Shown in pieces: positions 6,501 to 11,403 of a DNA stretch of 14,551 nt. Origin of the DNA: Fomitopsis serialis. Lineage: Eukaryota; Basidiomycota; Agaricomycetes; Polyporales; Fomitopsidaceae. Both the position numbers and the translations under genes were made by a program. The notes beneath the pieces are model-generated. The model searched no databases. It had not been told where the DNA came from and saw nothing but the letters and a program-made list of their open reading frames with translations. The DNA lies in assembly GCF_022376445.1 (NCBI RefSeq), contig NW_025955692.1, positions 1 to 14,551 of the forward strand, given 5' to 3'. The stretch's first letter is position 1; each line of letters begins with the position of its first letter.

Positions 6501-7138
6501 GGCGCCACGAGTCGGCGACCTCGCATGCACCCCGGAGATCGCGCGAGGAATGGAAGGATGGAGGAAACGTGGACGAGGATGCAGAACCAGGAGAATCAGA
6601 TGAGGAAGGTCAGGCAGAAGGAGGAGAGGAGGAAGGGTGCGGTGTAGGCGAAGAAGACGAGCCTGCGAGCTCGAAAAGCAAAGGTACGTCCTTATTGGAC
6701 GTACCCTCTTTATTCGCGCCACCATTCCCTACCCCGCAATCACCACCCGTGATGACCACGACAACCGCATTGGTTGTCGTGGCAGTCACTGTATACAACA
6801 GTGGTACAGTCGGCCCGGGGGATGACCTGCGAGTCGCACCCGGCACGACGATACATCGCGGTACAATCGGCGAGTTTACTTGCTCGACCGATGTATCCGG
6901 TCGGTCTGTAGCCCACGCACAGACGTTGGACCTCTCCGTCGACGTCCACGATGAGGAGGTCGACGGTGATTTGAGAATCACGTCGGTCGTGTCCAGCACG
7001 GTTGCGCATCGGGCTCATGGGTTAGAGATCGAGCTTCATGCTCGAGGTACATCCCTATCACCATCGTCCGCGATGTGTCTGGAGAACTTCACAGTTCTTC
7101 GACACAGTGACAGGTCACCATTTTCTTGTTGCCGATAG
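530..7138 (+). CDS. Giant repeat protein encoded by a palindrome array (2202 aa, unrecognised family)
   Basis: Open for 2202 codons in a GC-rich stretch and ends with TAG at 7136. I do not recognise the protein. Residues 1-25 are basic; about 30-85 could form helices or a coiled coil (LKSIPVETR, then MKHLEDVITSLRRSVEQ). The rest is low-complexity repeats with these consensus segments: (L/I)RDDLxVVP (about 18 copies), GT(P/S)xxDVP (8), CTSDVPxS (about 9), EVR...VEPxVVQL (5), STNxKVVVRxGHED (about 7), SGDTQPSR. Glu/Lys/Arg-rich stretches lie near residues 455-485 and 1415-1445, and a strongly acidic one near 2004-2050. No signal peptide, membrane segment, zinc knuckle or enzymatic motif is visible. 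Most repeated segments coincide with DNA inverted repeats in fixed codon phase. It could be a Gag-like structural protein, a product needed in cis, or a frame kept open while RNA/DNA structure is selected. Function unknown. Confidence 0.75.
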   Translation: MAGSTTHSPKHSRSTRKAHRAKVDAKVDGILGSFAKFLKSIPVETRATPDRRFRTLDDSMKHLEDVITSLRRSVEQDNESRRHRRTTCQTELSDPENSSGALAEQAPSDREVERTAHAELFEPKVEPIQSCQENPTPPVPIEPQELESSPTSGARKEIDSAAAVEPASEPKGPRPEQIEPDIETAQRCPETPSPIAPSELTKLGTTIKSGARTRFDDAAVAETEPKPQLSDKATRPYAREGIGTRPYVASWDVGELLLVDPHVACSEMSRDSKYMIAPDDVPDAASIELDTQRVERHAPAPRASTLSVSAGSTPHHANRHFDLHSGRHRPRATAFQPGSHFPTEVRAADCPWTAEPFAVQLKDRPVSTDRHLAVGNPSGDLAPRGTRPPGPSSPILSLRPRVSHLDSGDSPLESHDSGDTHRGSGDTQPSRTIQDSHDLRASPAPGNQAARNAGDTERGECEEIRKRKEGEGCGASMKDEQRGSINAGTPLVDVSHSPPPPSPMPTPADVPTTTEVVVRVTGHEDGTYALRDDLRVVPSASRGSTPAVWDDLAVVPSILPGDMAEVQCCTPDVSRLSCTNRRVASTPNRSLDVHATDQQQGFKLEGTPILDVPNPPPVFSLVPKPARTSTNEKFAAHTTGHRDGMYALRDDLMVVPIAPVVLRDDLTVVPPTSQSDTVDVQSRISDTSRPVMTDPHGGSISEGTPSTDVPRSIHQAMGPTPAHVSTTTEVVVRVAGQEEGIYALRDDPGVIPSTRAGTPVIRDDLAVVPSMLPCDMTDAQRCTSDVFRPSCTNRRVVGRPSHSLDVQTTGKPQCSKLEGTSILDVPNARLAILPLPEPARASTNRKIVVRAGHEDSTFMLRNDLQVVPEHSSSSLPIVLPVLSPIGASMNGLIVCTVNHTDDMRLLRYDLAVVISRWQGGITNVQHLTPDVLHSIDHEIRTHKPWYNLRVVPGDGATLDAQNCPSRVPCAAMNAPRAAATDGRSVVRSGGHDDRAKALGDELMVVLSDRQGDTPVIRDDLAVVLFVPQGDMTDEQHCLSDVSQSPVHTTGEYRVSRRKSTPSADVLTSTSAMPTLVCVTANVEPVVRNARGSSGHRLFISAFMINCDHGDDITLTFRDDLQVVPGPVIRQDEAGYAQRSEQPETAVGSAQCHLEALPSRGAPAQATKLGITPKDDARAELEDTSVIELASEPNEWCVESTHLRAREGIGTQYYNSTVYSGNEPACVDTLVASSEMSRDTRNILFVSIDVHATTSSLLDATRDVLNATGVGCHEPVESDPSASAYRTTLDRHHRTLVLDPFHSLGSHIERPSGEPDARGVPTRVRTRVRDCLAELPPVQSEATNELVPRGTSSPPYSSPAPRLFPLVSRLDSGDHYCDSGDTQPSRATPDLNTARSSPAPSRKTERTTRNADRGGCEEIPKEREGCEEGTKGEREEGCGASRESEQEGSQIAGTPSLDVPDSPPPVPVPPPATAALGNDPRVVPLSVHNSTTDAQHSTSDVPHSPPPMTAPTGVSTNVKVVVRSVGHAHRTHRPWYNLQAVPGSTHGDTVDTQNCTSDVPCVTTDVPRAAATNGTFVVRTGGHEDGVAVPRYDCEVVPSAPQKGTTVLGDDLQVVHGLPIWQDDTVDMQSRTSDVPHPYITDHRIASMPSSRLDVHATDQHEGSRAEGTPLMDVPISTSSLPGIRPALQESTPTLGDDLAVITSNSQGGTMDMQRCMPNVPNSTLTARDVVCTSSPPLDVHGVSDHHPPIITDLPLASRTAQDSLYVPAEVRVPGCFSAVEPPVVQLAELRDDPDDLFREFLDLPSGSDRLRPAPHQDGPHFITEVRTSGAVEPAVVQLTGSWNGIDSVPDGTHSRAAVCPEDLHSQQEVQAPGPVKTTEPFTVQLGSLRYNLDLDWLSDHHSRCEPSAPSTVQLDDCVALMDARAQDRDRVAALSVVQQPAPTDPDRPERLSDPQLGEKFTVLAEDSLPRTHTLTPIDLPAALDTHGDYDRRHESATSHAPRRSREEWKDGGNVDEDAEPGESDEEGQAEGGEEEGCGVGEEDEPASSKSKGTSLLDVPSLFAPPFPTPQSPPVMTTTTALVVVAVTVYNSGTVGPGDDLRVAPGTTIHRGTIGEFTCSTDVSGRSVAHAQTLDLSVDVHDEEVDGDLRITSVVSSTVAHRAHGLEIELHARGTSLSPSSAMCLENFTVLRHSDRSPFSCCR
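1081..3945 (+). repeat. Long-period repeat unit 1 inside the giant ORF
   Basis: First copy of a unit of roughly 2.9 kb. Order in the protein: TKLG...AREGIG...SEMSRD...EVR/VQL hairpin pair...DSGDTQPSR...EGCGAS...GTPxxDVP, then alternating DDLxVVP, SDV and VVVR blocks. A 20-bp identity, gctcagaaatgagccgcgac, occurs at 1323-1342 and again at 4224-4243, 2901 bp downstream. Within the unit, a shorter period of about 650 bp links the STTTEVVVR blocks near 2060 and 2704. Boundaries are approximate. Confidence 0.75.
4063..4094 (+). repeat. Perfect 9-bp inverted repeat, 14-nt loop
   Basis: Arms CGAGCTCGA (4063-4071) and TCGAGCTCG (4086-4094). Followed directly by another, TGCGTCGA/TCGACGCA around a single base (4115-4131), and then by 4157-4181, so three perfect palindromes lie within 120 bp. 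Confidence 0.9.
4157..4181 (+). repeat. Perfect 10-bp inverted repeat, 5-nt loop
   Basis: Arms ACACAGTACT (4157-4166) and AGTACTGTGT (4172-4181), loop acaac. In repeat unit 1 the corresponding place, just after AREGIG, holds different short hairpins (1261-1298), so the position is kept and the stem sequence is not. Confidence 0.9.
5719..5749 (+). repeat. Perfect 9-bp inverted repeat, 13-nt loop
   Basis: Arms GTGTACGTC (5719-5727) and GACGTACAC (5741-5749). Lies between family 3 and family 4 copies and is followed at 5752-5784 by a 10-bp stem with a 3-nt bulge (GTCAG-TGATC pairing with GATCA...CTGAC). Confidence 0.9.
6322..6345 (+). repeat. Perfect 10-bp inverted repeat, 4-nt loop
   Basis: Arms TGCTGCACTA (6322-6331) and TAGTGCAGCA (6336-6345), loop agtg. 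A G-T pair could extend it by one. A non-family stem with no second copy seen in the window. Confidence 0.92.
6351..7050 (+). repeat. Long-period repeat unit 3 (short) inside the giant ORF
   Basis: A partial third copy recognisable from the acidic block ending EEEGCG (about 6628-6645), then GTSLLDVP (6683-6705), a TTTTALVVVA block (6753-6782) and GDDLRVAP (6818-6841). The opening TKLG/AREGIG part is missing. Confidence 0.55.
6395..6424 (+). repeat. Perfect 11-bp inverted repeat, 8-nt loop
   Basis: Arms CTCGGCGAGAA (6395-6405) and TTCTCGCCGAG (6414-6424). One of the two longest perfect stems in the window; the other is 6756-6782 (CCACGACAACC/GGTTGTCGTGG). Confidence 0.92.
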
Positions 7139-7357
7139 CTGTCGCCATCACTATTGCAGGCTGCATAACTCCATCGAGTTATGTATGACGAGAGTGGATG
7201 GCCATGCTGCTCACTGACACGAAGTAGTTTGTCGTTGTCTACAGTATGGCACCACCCTTGTATTGCCAATCACTACCACCGTTGTGTTGTCGCGTGTACA
7301 ATCCCTTCTTTCTTTTCATTTCTCTGGTTATCTCTGGGACCCATGGTCGTGTCCAGT
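7139..7357 (+). other. 3' untranslated part of the nested element
   Basis: About 220 nt between the stop and the purine tract, with no coding signal. It contains a perfect 8-bp hairpin at 7164-7183 (CATAACTC/GAGTTATG, loop catc) and a pyrimidine-rich stretch near 7303-7330. The hairpin shows that the palindromes are not confined to the coding frame. Confidence 0.8.
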
Positions 7358-7366
7358 GGGGGAGGG
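7358..7366 (+). other. Polypurine tract of the nested element
   Basis: gggggaggg directly abuts the TG of the right LTR, the expected place for the plus-strand primer of an LTR element. Confidence 0.85.
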
Positions 7367-7569
7367 TGTAACGGATATTCCCGTTACGGTATATCTAATC
7401 TCGTATGCTTGTTCTTGTTTGTTCGAGGGCTCGTATGGCGTGCCAGCGCACCTGCGAGACCTCAGTCCTTTACCATCCTCATCGCCCCATGTATGCTACG
7501 TGTAGACAGTCCCTCTGAATAGAGACTGGGTACAGCGCATACCGGGCCCGAGGATTAAGGGACGCCACA
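7367..7569 (+). repeat. 3' LTR of the nested element
   Basis: Base-for-base identical by eye to 207-409, including the terminal GTAACGG/CCGTTAC hairpin (7368-7387). Ends GACGCCACA at the duplication. Confidence 0.95.
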
Positions 7570-7574
7570 TCGCG
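7570..7574. repeat. Target site duplication, right copy (tcgcg)
   Basis: Matches 202-206. The next codon (caa, 7575-7577) continues the Copia frame interrupted at 206. Confidence 0.95.
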
Positions 7575-8165
7575 CAACATGCTGCGAACCCGTCACAGGA
7601 CCACTTGGATAAAGCGCTGTATATCTGCCGCTATCTAATTGGAACCAAGTCCTATGCGCTTGTATACAGCGGCAAAACTGGACAAGGTGTCTCGGCGTGC
7701 ACAGACTCCGACTGGGCTAACGACCCGGAGATGCGGAGGTCTCAGAGTGGCTACTTTATGAAGTGAGCTGGTGGAGTGTTCAGTTGGCTGTCTCGACGGC
7801 AAAAGACGGTAGCACTGTCTTCAACTGAGGCTGAATACATGTCGCTCAGCGACTGCAGCCGCCAAGTTGTATGGATTAAGATGCTCCTCACGGAGATTGG
7901 ATATCCACTTGGCCCACTACCTATCTGCTCGGATAATCAGGGAGCGATATTCATCGGCTCCAACCCTGTAACTGAGAGGCGGTCGAAACACATCGACATA
8001 CGCTATCATTATATCAGGGAGCTTATTGAAGAACGACAAGTCGAAGTCTTCTTCATTGGCACTGATGACAATCCGGCAGACCTCTTCACCAAGAACTTGG
8101 GCCGCGTCAAGTTCCAAAAGTTCAGAGGCATGCTCGGACTTCGATTCTACGATGAAGAGTCCTAG
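7570..8165 (+). pseudogene. Copia pol fragment, RNase H domain (right half)
   Basis: In frame with 192-206 this encodes the end of Copia Pol: YICRYLIGTKSYALVYSG, then the RNase H catalytic blocks with DSDWA (near 7710), STEAEYMSLSDC (near 7821) and CSDNQGAIF (near 7930), then SKHIDIRYHYIRE and DNPADLFTK, stopping with TAG at 8163. A TGA at 7764-7766 breaks the frame between the DSDWA and STEAEY blocks, so the protein could not be made even before the nested insertion, unless the stop is more recent. The ATG ORF at 7776-8165 is only the part downstream of that stop. Confidence 0.92.
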
Positions 8166-8237
8166 AGCAACCACGGACGGCAGCCCATGGCGCCAGGATA
8201 TGCTTCGTATGTCAGGGACGTACTTAGCAAGGGGGAG

Positions 8238-8465
8238 TGTTGAACCGTATAGGCGCCCACCGGGCCGCCGGGTTCCACGGGCCGGATCACACTGCACGTG
8301 CTAGATCCGCACTTACCGCATAGAGCAAGTCATGCGTGGGAATGGACTATACAGTAGTATTAGTCAGCGTCTCTCAGATGTATATAAGACCCACCAGTAG
8401 CGTAGCTCTCACTCCAGTACTTCCAACACCGGAACTACTTGTGTACCTCAAGCTTAACAGCAACA
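8238..8465 (+). repeat. 3' LTR of the Copia element
   Basis: Starts TGTTG right after a purine tract (aagggggag, 8229-8237) and ends CAACA, giving the 5-bp terminal inverted repeat usual for Copia LTRs. Contains a TATA-like tatataag at 8381-8388. The partner LTR and left duplication are outside the window, so the right boundary rests on the terminal repeat alone. Confidence 0.75.
8381..8388 (+). promoter_or_regulatory. TATA-like box in the Copia LTR
   Basis: tatataag, about 90 bp upstream of a strong splice donor (CAG/GTAAGT, 8474-8482) and 160 bp upstream of the transposase reading frame. As in other LTRs it could start transcripts reading rightwards into the flanking gene. Confidence 0.55.
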
Positions 8466-8476
8466 CCTTCAAGCAG

Positions 8477-8524
8477 GTAAGTTAGAGCGCGGTCCAACGG
8501 TGTGACCTAGTCTGCTGAACACAG
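8477..8524 (+). other. Possible 5'-most intron linking the Copia LTR to the transposase gene
   Basis: Donor gtaagt at 8477, acceptor acacag ending at 8524. Splicing joins an ATG frame opening at 8378 in the LTR (33 codons, no stop) in phase to acg at 8525 and on into the transposase frame. The ATG overlaps the TATA-like box, so it may not lie on the main transcript, and the branch site is weak. An alternative acceptor at 8546 does not preserve the frame. Confidence 0.35.
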
Positions 8525-8545
8525 ACGTCACTCACGACATTTGTA

Positions 8546-10763
8546 GTGTCCAGCGAGTCCCAGGCGGTTTTGAATCAACGATCTACTGCCTTCAGACAAC
8601 AAGGTATCAATTCCTTCGGATGGAAGAAACAAACACCAGCCGAGAGGTCGGAGCAGCTTCGTCGTGACGCAGCCTTGTCCCGAGAACACGATGCAGAGCA
8701 AGCACGACTTGGAGCTGAACGAGCTGCGCGAAAGCAGGCGAAGAAGCGCCGGGATGCATGTGACCGCCAACGGAAGCGTCGCGCGAAGGTCAAGGCTGCG
8801 AAGCAGCGAGAGATGCAAAGCTCTAAGAAAACTGTCACCGAGGTATGCACATCATAGATGCTACACTACACTGACGATGTTCAGTGATGCCTTCAATAGG
8901 TGCTCATCGGCAATGCAACTTCTGGGGCCAACAGTGGTGGCAGTTCCGAGTTTGTTGATGCGATAGCAGAGGTATCCCGGCCTCACTCACAATGGAAAGA
9001 GAAGCGGACAGGCTCGCGTGGAGGTGCTAAGGAGGAGCGTCATGTGCGCACCAACTGGTATCATCCGTTCTTGTGGTTGCATATTGATAAGGCGGCCCGG
9101 AAGGTCGGGTGGGGTGCAGAGGCCATCGCAAAAGAGTTGCACCGCACGATGCCAGAGCTCTATGGCCGTCTCCGGAGACAGACAGTCCACCGATGGTTTG
9201 CTCCTGGTGGATTTGATTGGTCGGAGACGACCAAGAAGAATGTCGAGCGATACCACGCCCTGACAGGCTCTGGCCGCGTTGGAATCCTGTCGAATCATCC
9301 TGATATTGTTGACGAGATGAAGACAGCCTTGAAAGAGCTGCGTACGGCTGGTGTGGCTGTGAACGTGGTAATTGGATGTTCAATTCTGCTTGCAATTATA
9401 AAGGAGCGGAAGCCAGAGCTCCTCGAGAAGTTCAAGTGCTCGGAGGTACGTCAGGTTGTTTGCCCGCCCATATGCTCGAGCCAGTGTGTCAGCTAATAAT
9501 GCATAAGAACTATGTACGCGCATTCTTTGCAAGTACACTCTCGTGGACGATACGGAAGCCAACCCGTGCAGCTGCACATATACCAGCTGATGCGGACGAC
9601 GTGTGCGAAAAGACCTTCTTCCGGATGATCTATGCCACGAAGTGGTTTGATGTACCACCAAAGGTACAACACGTTGATATAGCATTTGCGAGGTTTGCTC
9701 ATTCACGGACTGAACAGCTAGTAATAAACATGGATCAACTCGGTAATTATGTTCTGCCAGGAAACACGGTCACCTACCACGACAAGGGAGCACGACAGGT
9801 TGACGTGGTTGGGAAAGAAGAGAAGAGAGCATACAGCCTGCTTGTAGCAAGTACGCCAGCAGGCGACTTCTTACCATTCCAGCAGATCTGGGCTGGCGCG
9901 TCGACACGTGTCCTACCTGCGCACACCGCTCCGGGCATGCAGGAAGCTCTCGATGCAAGCCATGGCTTCGATTTCACTTTCGCTGCGAGCAATAAGAAAA
10001 CGAGCCATTTCAGCACACTGAAGACGATGCAGGAGGTAAGACTGGGCTCTATCTCTGTCAGTCATTGACTCAGAACTTACGGCTCATGTCACAGTGGACT
10101 GAAAGGATTCTCGACCCGTACATCAAGCGTGTCATCGCCGAGGATCCAGATCTTCCCACGAATCAGAAGGCGATCCTTTACATCGACTGCTATCCTGTCC
10201 ATATTGGCGAAAGCTTTCGTACGTATATTCGGGACAAGCATCCCAATGTTATCCTCATATTCGTCCCTGCAAACTGTGAGTCTTTGAATAATTTCTCTAG
10301 CTTATGCTCATCTCCGTCGTGGCACCAGGTACTCCGATTTTTCAGCCCGCCGACGTCGGCTTACAAAGGATCATCAAACATCGGATTAAACAATTCTTAC
10401 TGCAGTGGCTCGTCGACGACCATCAGCAGCAACTCAAGAGCGGTGTCAAAGCCGAAGACATGAAGTTTGCGACTGCCATCGGCAAGCTACGAGACGCCTC
10501 CGTGCAGCCACTGGTTGAGGTCTACGATTTCATGCAGACTCTCGATGGCCGCGAGATTGTGAAGAAAGTCAGTCCAGTCACATCCGAGTCACTGGGTGGC
10601 ACCTGAGGCCTGAGTCCTGACTAACCTTGTGTACCAGGCATGGGCGAATTGTAGAGTCAAAGACTGGGACTTGTCTGATATCTGTCTAACCAGCAAGAAG
10701 GCTCGCGCGGCCCTTAACGAGTACCTGCATGACCATGCCCATCAGGAAAAAACCCTCCTGTGA
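8546..10763 (+). CDS. DDE-superfamily transposase (pogo/Jerky-like, Tc1-mariner group), six exons
   Basis: Exons 8546-8842, 8900-9445, 9508-10035, 10095-10275, 10329-10567 and 10638-10763 join to 638 codons plus TGA. The five introns (57, 62, 59, 53, 70 bp) are GT-AG, several with CTGAC/CTAAT-like branch sites, and all preserve frame. Residues about 30-95 are Lys/Arg/Glu-rich (possible nuclear signal and coiled coil); a helix-rich region follows, probably DNA-binding. The catalytic core shows D357 in VINMDQLGNY, D488 in LYIDCYPVH and D526 in IFQPADVGLQ; the last two are 37 residues apart as in DD37D-type enzymes. The catalytic Asp triad is intact. No ATG begins the frame: codon 8546 is GTG, and the frame is open back to 8519. 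The start was lost, or lies upstream across an intron. No terminal inverted repeats found. Could be an active transposase, a relic or a domesticated gene. Confidence 0.85.
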
Positions 10764-11018
10764 ATGCACCGTAGTACACTGTTATTCTGCGGAATAGACA
10801 GTAATGTCATATGTTCCCGAGTTTTTCGAGAATAGCTTTTGTTAGCTAGTCCCCTCTCTTTCAAGTACGAATGGATAAGTAATATGGTGCATTCCAGAGC
10901 ATGATCTGCCATTCCTGTCTCATTGAGTCGTAGTACTTCACTAGTAGCATATTCCCTCGATGCTACGACAGTTCATTGACAGTGCAAATTGAGATTGAGC
11001 AACATTAGATTCATTGGG
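10764..11018. other. Intergenic spacer, transposase 3' flank
   Basis: 255 bp, more AT-rich than the surroundings, without an ORF. It holds one perfect 7-bp inverted repeat, GTAGCAT/ATGCTAC with a 9-nt loop, at 10944-10966. I see no terminal inverted repeat of a DNA transposon. It ends at the Gypsy LTR, whose left flank is ttggg. Confidence 0.6.
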
Positions 11019-11319
11019 TGTAACGGGACGTTACCGTATGGACGTGTGTAATCCCGTTATGGACTTATTGGATCGATATGCTTGTATGTATATACGTTTG
11101 CGTGTGTTTGGCGTCGTACCTTTATAGGTCGTCGCCCGGCGAGTTGAAGGACAAGTCCTTTAACTCGTCGTCCTCCGGATACATCGCACTTCTCAATGGA
11201 GATTGGTGCACTGTATCTGCGGGATTGAGTAAGGCACGTTACACTTTTTTACAGTCCTTCGATAACTCGAACTTCCACTCGGAAGGGCGCTCTATCAGGG
11301 AACTGCACGCTACGTAACA
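11019..11319 (+). repeat. 5' LTR of the Gypsy element
   Basis: Begins TGTAACGGGAC and ends GTAACA. Only one LTR is in the window, so the ends are inferred from TG/CA and from the start of the leader. It contains a long stem at 11140-11167: 13-bp arms CGAGTTGAAGGAC and GTCCTTTAACTCG with a 2-nt loop and one G-T pair. A weak TATA-like tttata lies at 11121. No TGG-type primer site follows. Confidence 0.72.
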
Positions 11320-11403
11320 ACCCCCATCACAACATTCATCATTACAAAATCTAAATCGCAACAACCGCGTGATAGTCGCGGACGCTTTCTACCAAGAAAG
11401 AAA
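11320..11403 (+). other. Leader between Gypsy LTR and gag
   Basis: 84 nt, A/C-rich, with a 5-bp stem CCGCG/CGCGG at 11365-11381. An ATG at 11369, out of frame, opens a 127-codon ORF overlapping the gag start and could reduce gag translation. The gag ATG at 11404 has A at -3 and G at +4. Confidence 0.6.

Larger units (their letters stand above)
1991..6705 (+). repeat. Hairpin family 2: GT(P/S)xxDVP repeats (8 copies)
   Basis: Arms GGTACG(T/C)CC and GGACGTACC with a 5-nt loop at 1991, 2344-2368, 2635-2659, 2984-3006, 3703-3727, 4883-4905, 5528-5550 and 6683-6705. Two copies (2984, 6683) are perfect over 9 bp because CCC is TCC there, restoring a T-A pair. Outer pairs co-vary between copies (see findings). 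Each copy follows a charged or Gly/Ser segment and is followed by a Pro-rich linker. Confidence 0.88.
2061..6782 (+). repeat. Hairpin family 5: STxxxVVVR repeats with 8-5-8 geometry
   Basis: Six copies share a 21-nt core: 2061-2081 (CGACGACC/GGTCGTCG), 2704-2724 (two G-T wobbles), 3054-3074 (CAACGA/TCGTTG plus one mismatch), 5070-5090 (CGACGA/TCGTCG plus one mismatch), 5238-5258 (CGACAAAC/GTTTGTCG) and 6759-6779 (CGACAACC/GGTTGTCG, extended to 11 bp at 6756-6782). The left arm encodes Ser/Thr/Asn, the right arm Val/Phe. Paired third codon positions face each other across the stem. Confidence 0.87.
2122..6842 (+). repeat. Hairpin family 1: DDLxVVP repeats (about 18 copies)
   Basis: Core arms ACGACC and GGTCGT around a 2-4 nt loop, often flanked by GG...CC. 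Approximate starts: 2122, 2173, 2472, 2513, 2761, 2812, 3108, 3246, 3363, 3524, 3577, 3876, 4953, 5128, 5297, 5350, 5610, 6815. Perfect examples: 5298-5319 (GGTACGACT/AGTCGTACC, loop gcga), 5353-5372 (GGACGACCT/AGGTCGTCC, loop cc), 4959-4974 (ACGACCC/GGGTCGT, loop gc) and 3251-3268 (TACGACC/GGTCGTA, loop tcgc). Codon phase is constant; GAC (Asp) and GTC (Val) are reverse complements, which gives the DD..VV pattern. Confidence 0.88.
207..7569 (+). mobile_element. Complete non-autonomous LTR retroelement carrying a hairpin-array ORF
   Basis: A 7363-bp element with 203-bp LTRs (207-409, 7367-7569) beginning TG and ending CA, a purine tract before the right LTR, and a 5-bp target duplication. The LTRs show no difference by eye, so insertion was recent. 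The interior holds one 2202-codon ORF (530-7138). I find no RT (no YxDD-type box), integrase, RNase H or aspartic protease, so the machinery must come in trans. No TGG-starting primer site directly follows the left LTR. Size and lack of pol fit the broad class of large non-autonomous LTR elements, but the palindrome-built ORF matches no family I know. Confidence 0.92.
1..8465 (+). mobile_element. Ty1/copia LTR retrotransposon, 3' portion, interrupted by a nested element
   Basis: The end of a Copia element: pol tail at 1-206 and 7570-8165, polypurine tract about 8229-8237, 3' LTR 8238-8465. A second element fills 207-7569. The 5' LTR, gag, protease, integrase and most of RT lie left of the window. 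The element is dead: TGA at 57-59 and TGA at 7764-7766 interrupt the pol frame, besides the nested insertion. Family assignment rests on RT-tail and RNase H motifs typical of Ty1/copia Pol. Its 3' LTR ends 80 bp before the first recognisable codon of the transposase gene. Confidence 0.88.

Noticed and set aside
2122..6842. CRISPR-like or satellite array
   Set aside because: Repeats are diverged, irregularly spaced and embedded in an open coding frame, with no uniform repeat-spacer pattern.
530..7138. Hidden pol or env domain in the giant ORF
   Set aside because: No RT box, integrase zinc or DDE motif, protease DTG/DSG context, signal peptide or membrane segment can be seen; composition is repeats throughout. 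A profile search would be decisive.
9446..9507. Read-through of the intron as coding (ORF 8900-9496)
   Set aside because: The frame stops at 9494, while splicing gtacgt...ataag restores a continuous frame into the catalytic domain.
10944..10966. Terminal inverted repeat of the transposase element
   Set aside because: It is a local hairpin; no matching sequence is seen on the left side of the gene, which is occupied by the Copia LTR.
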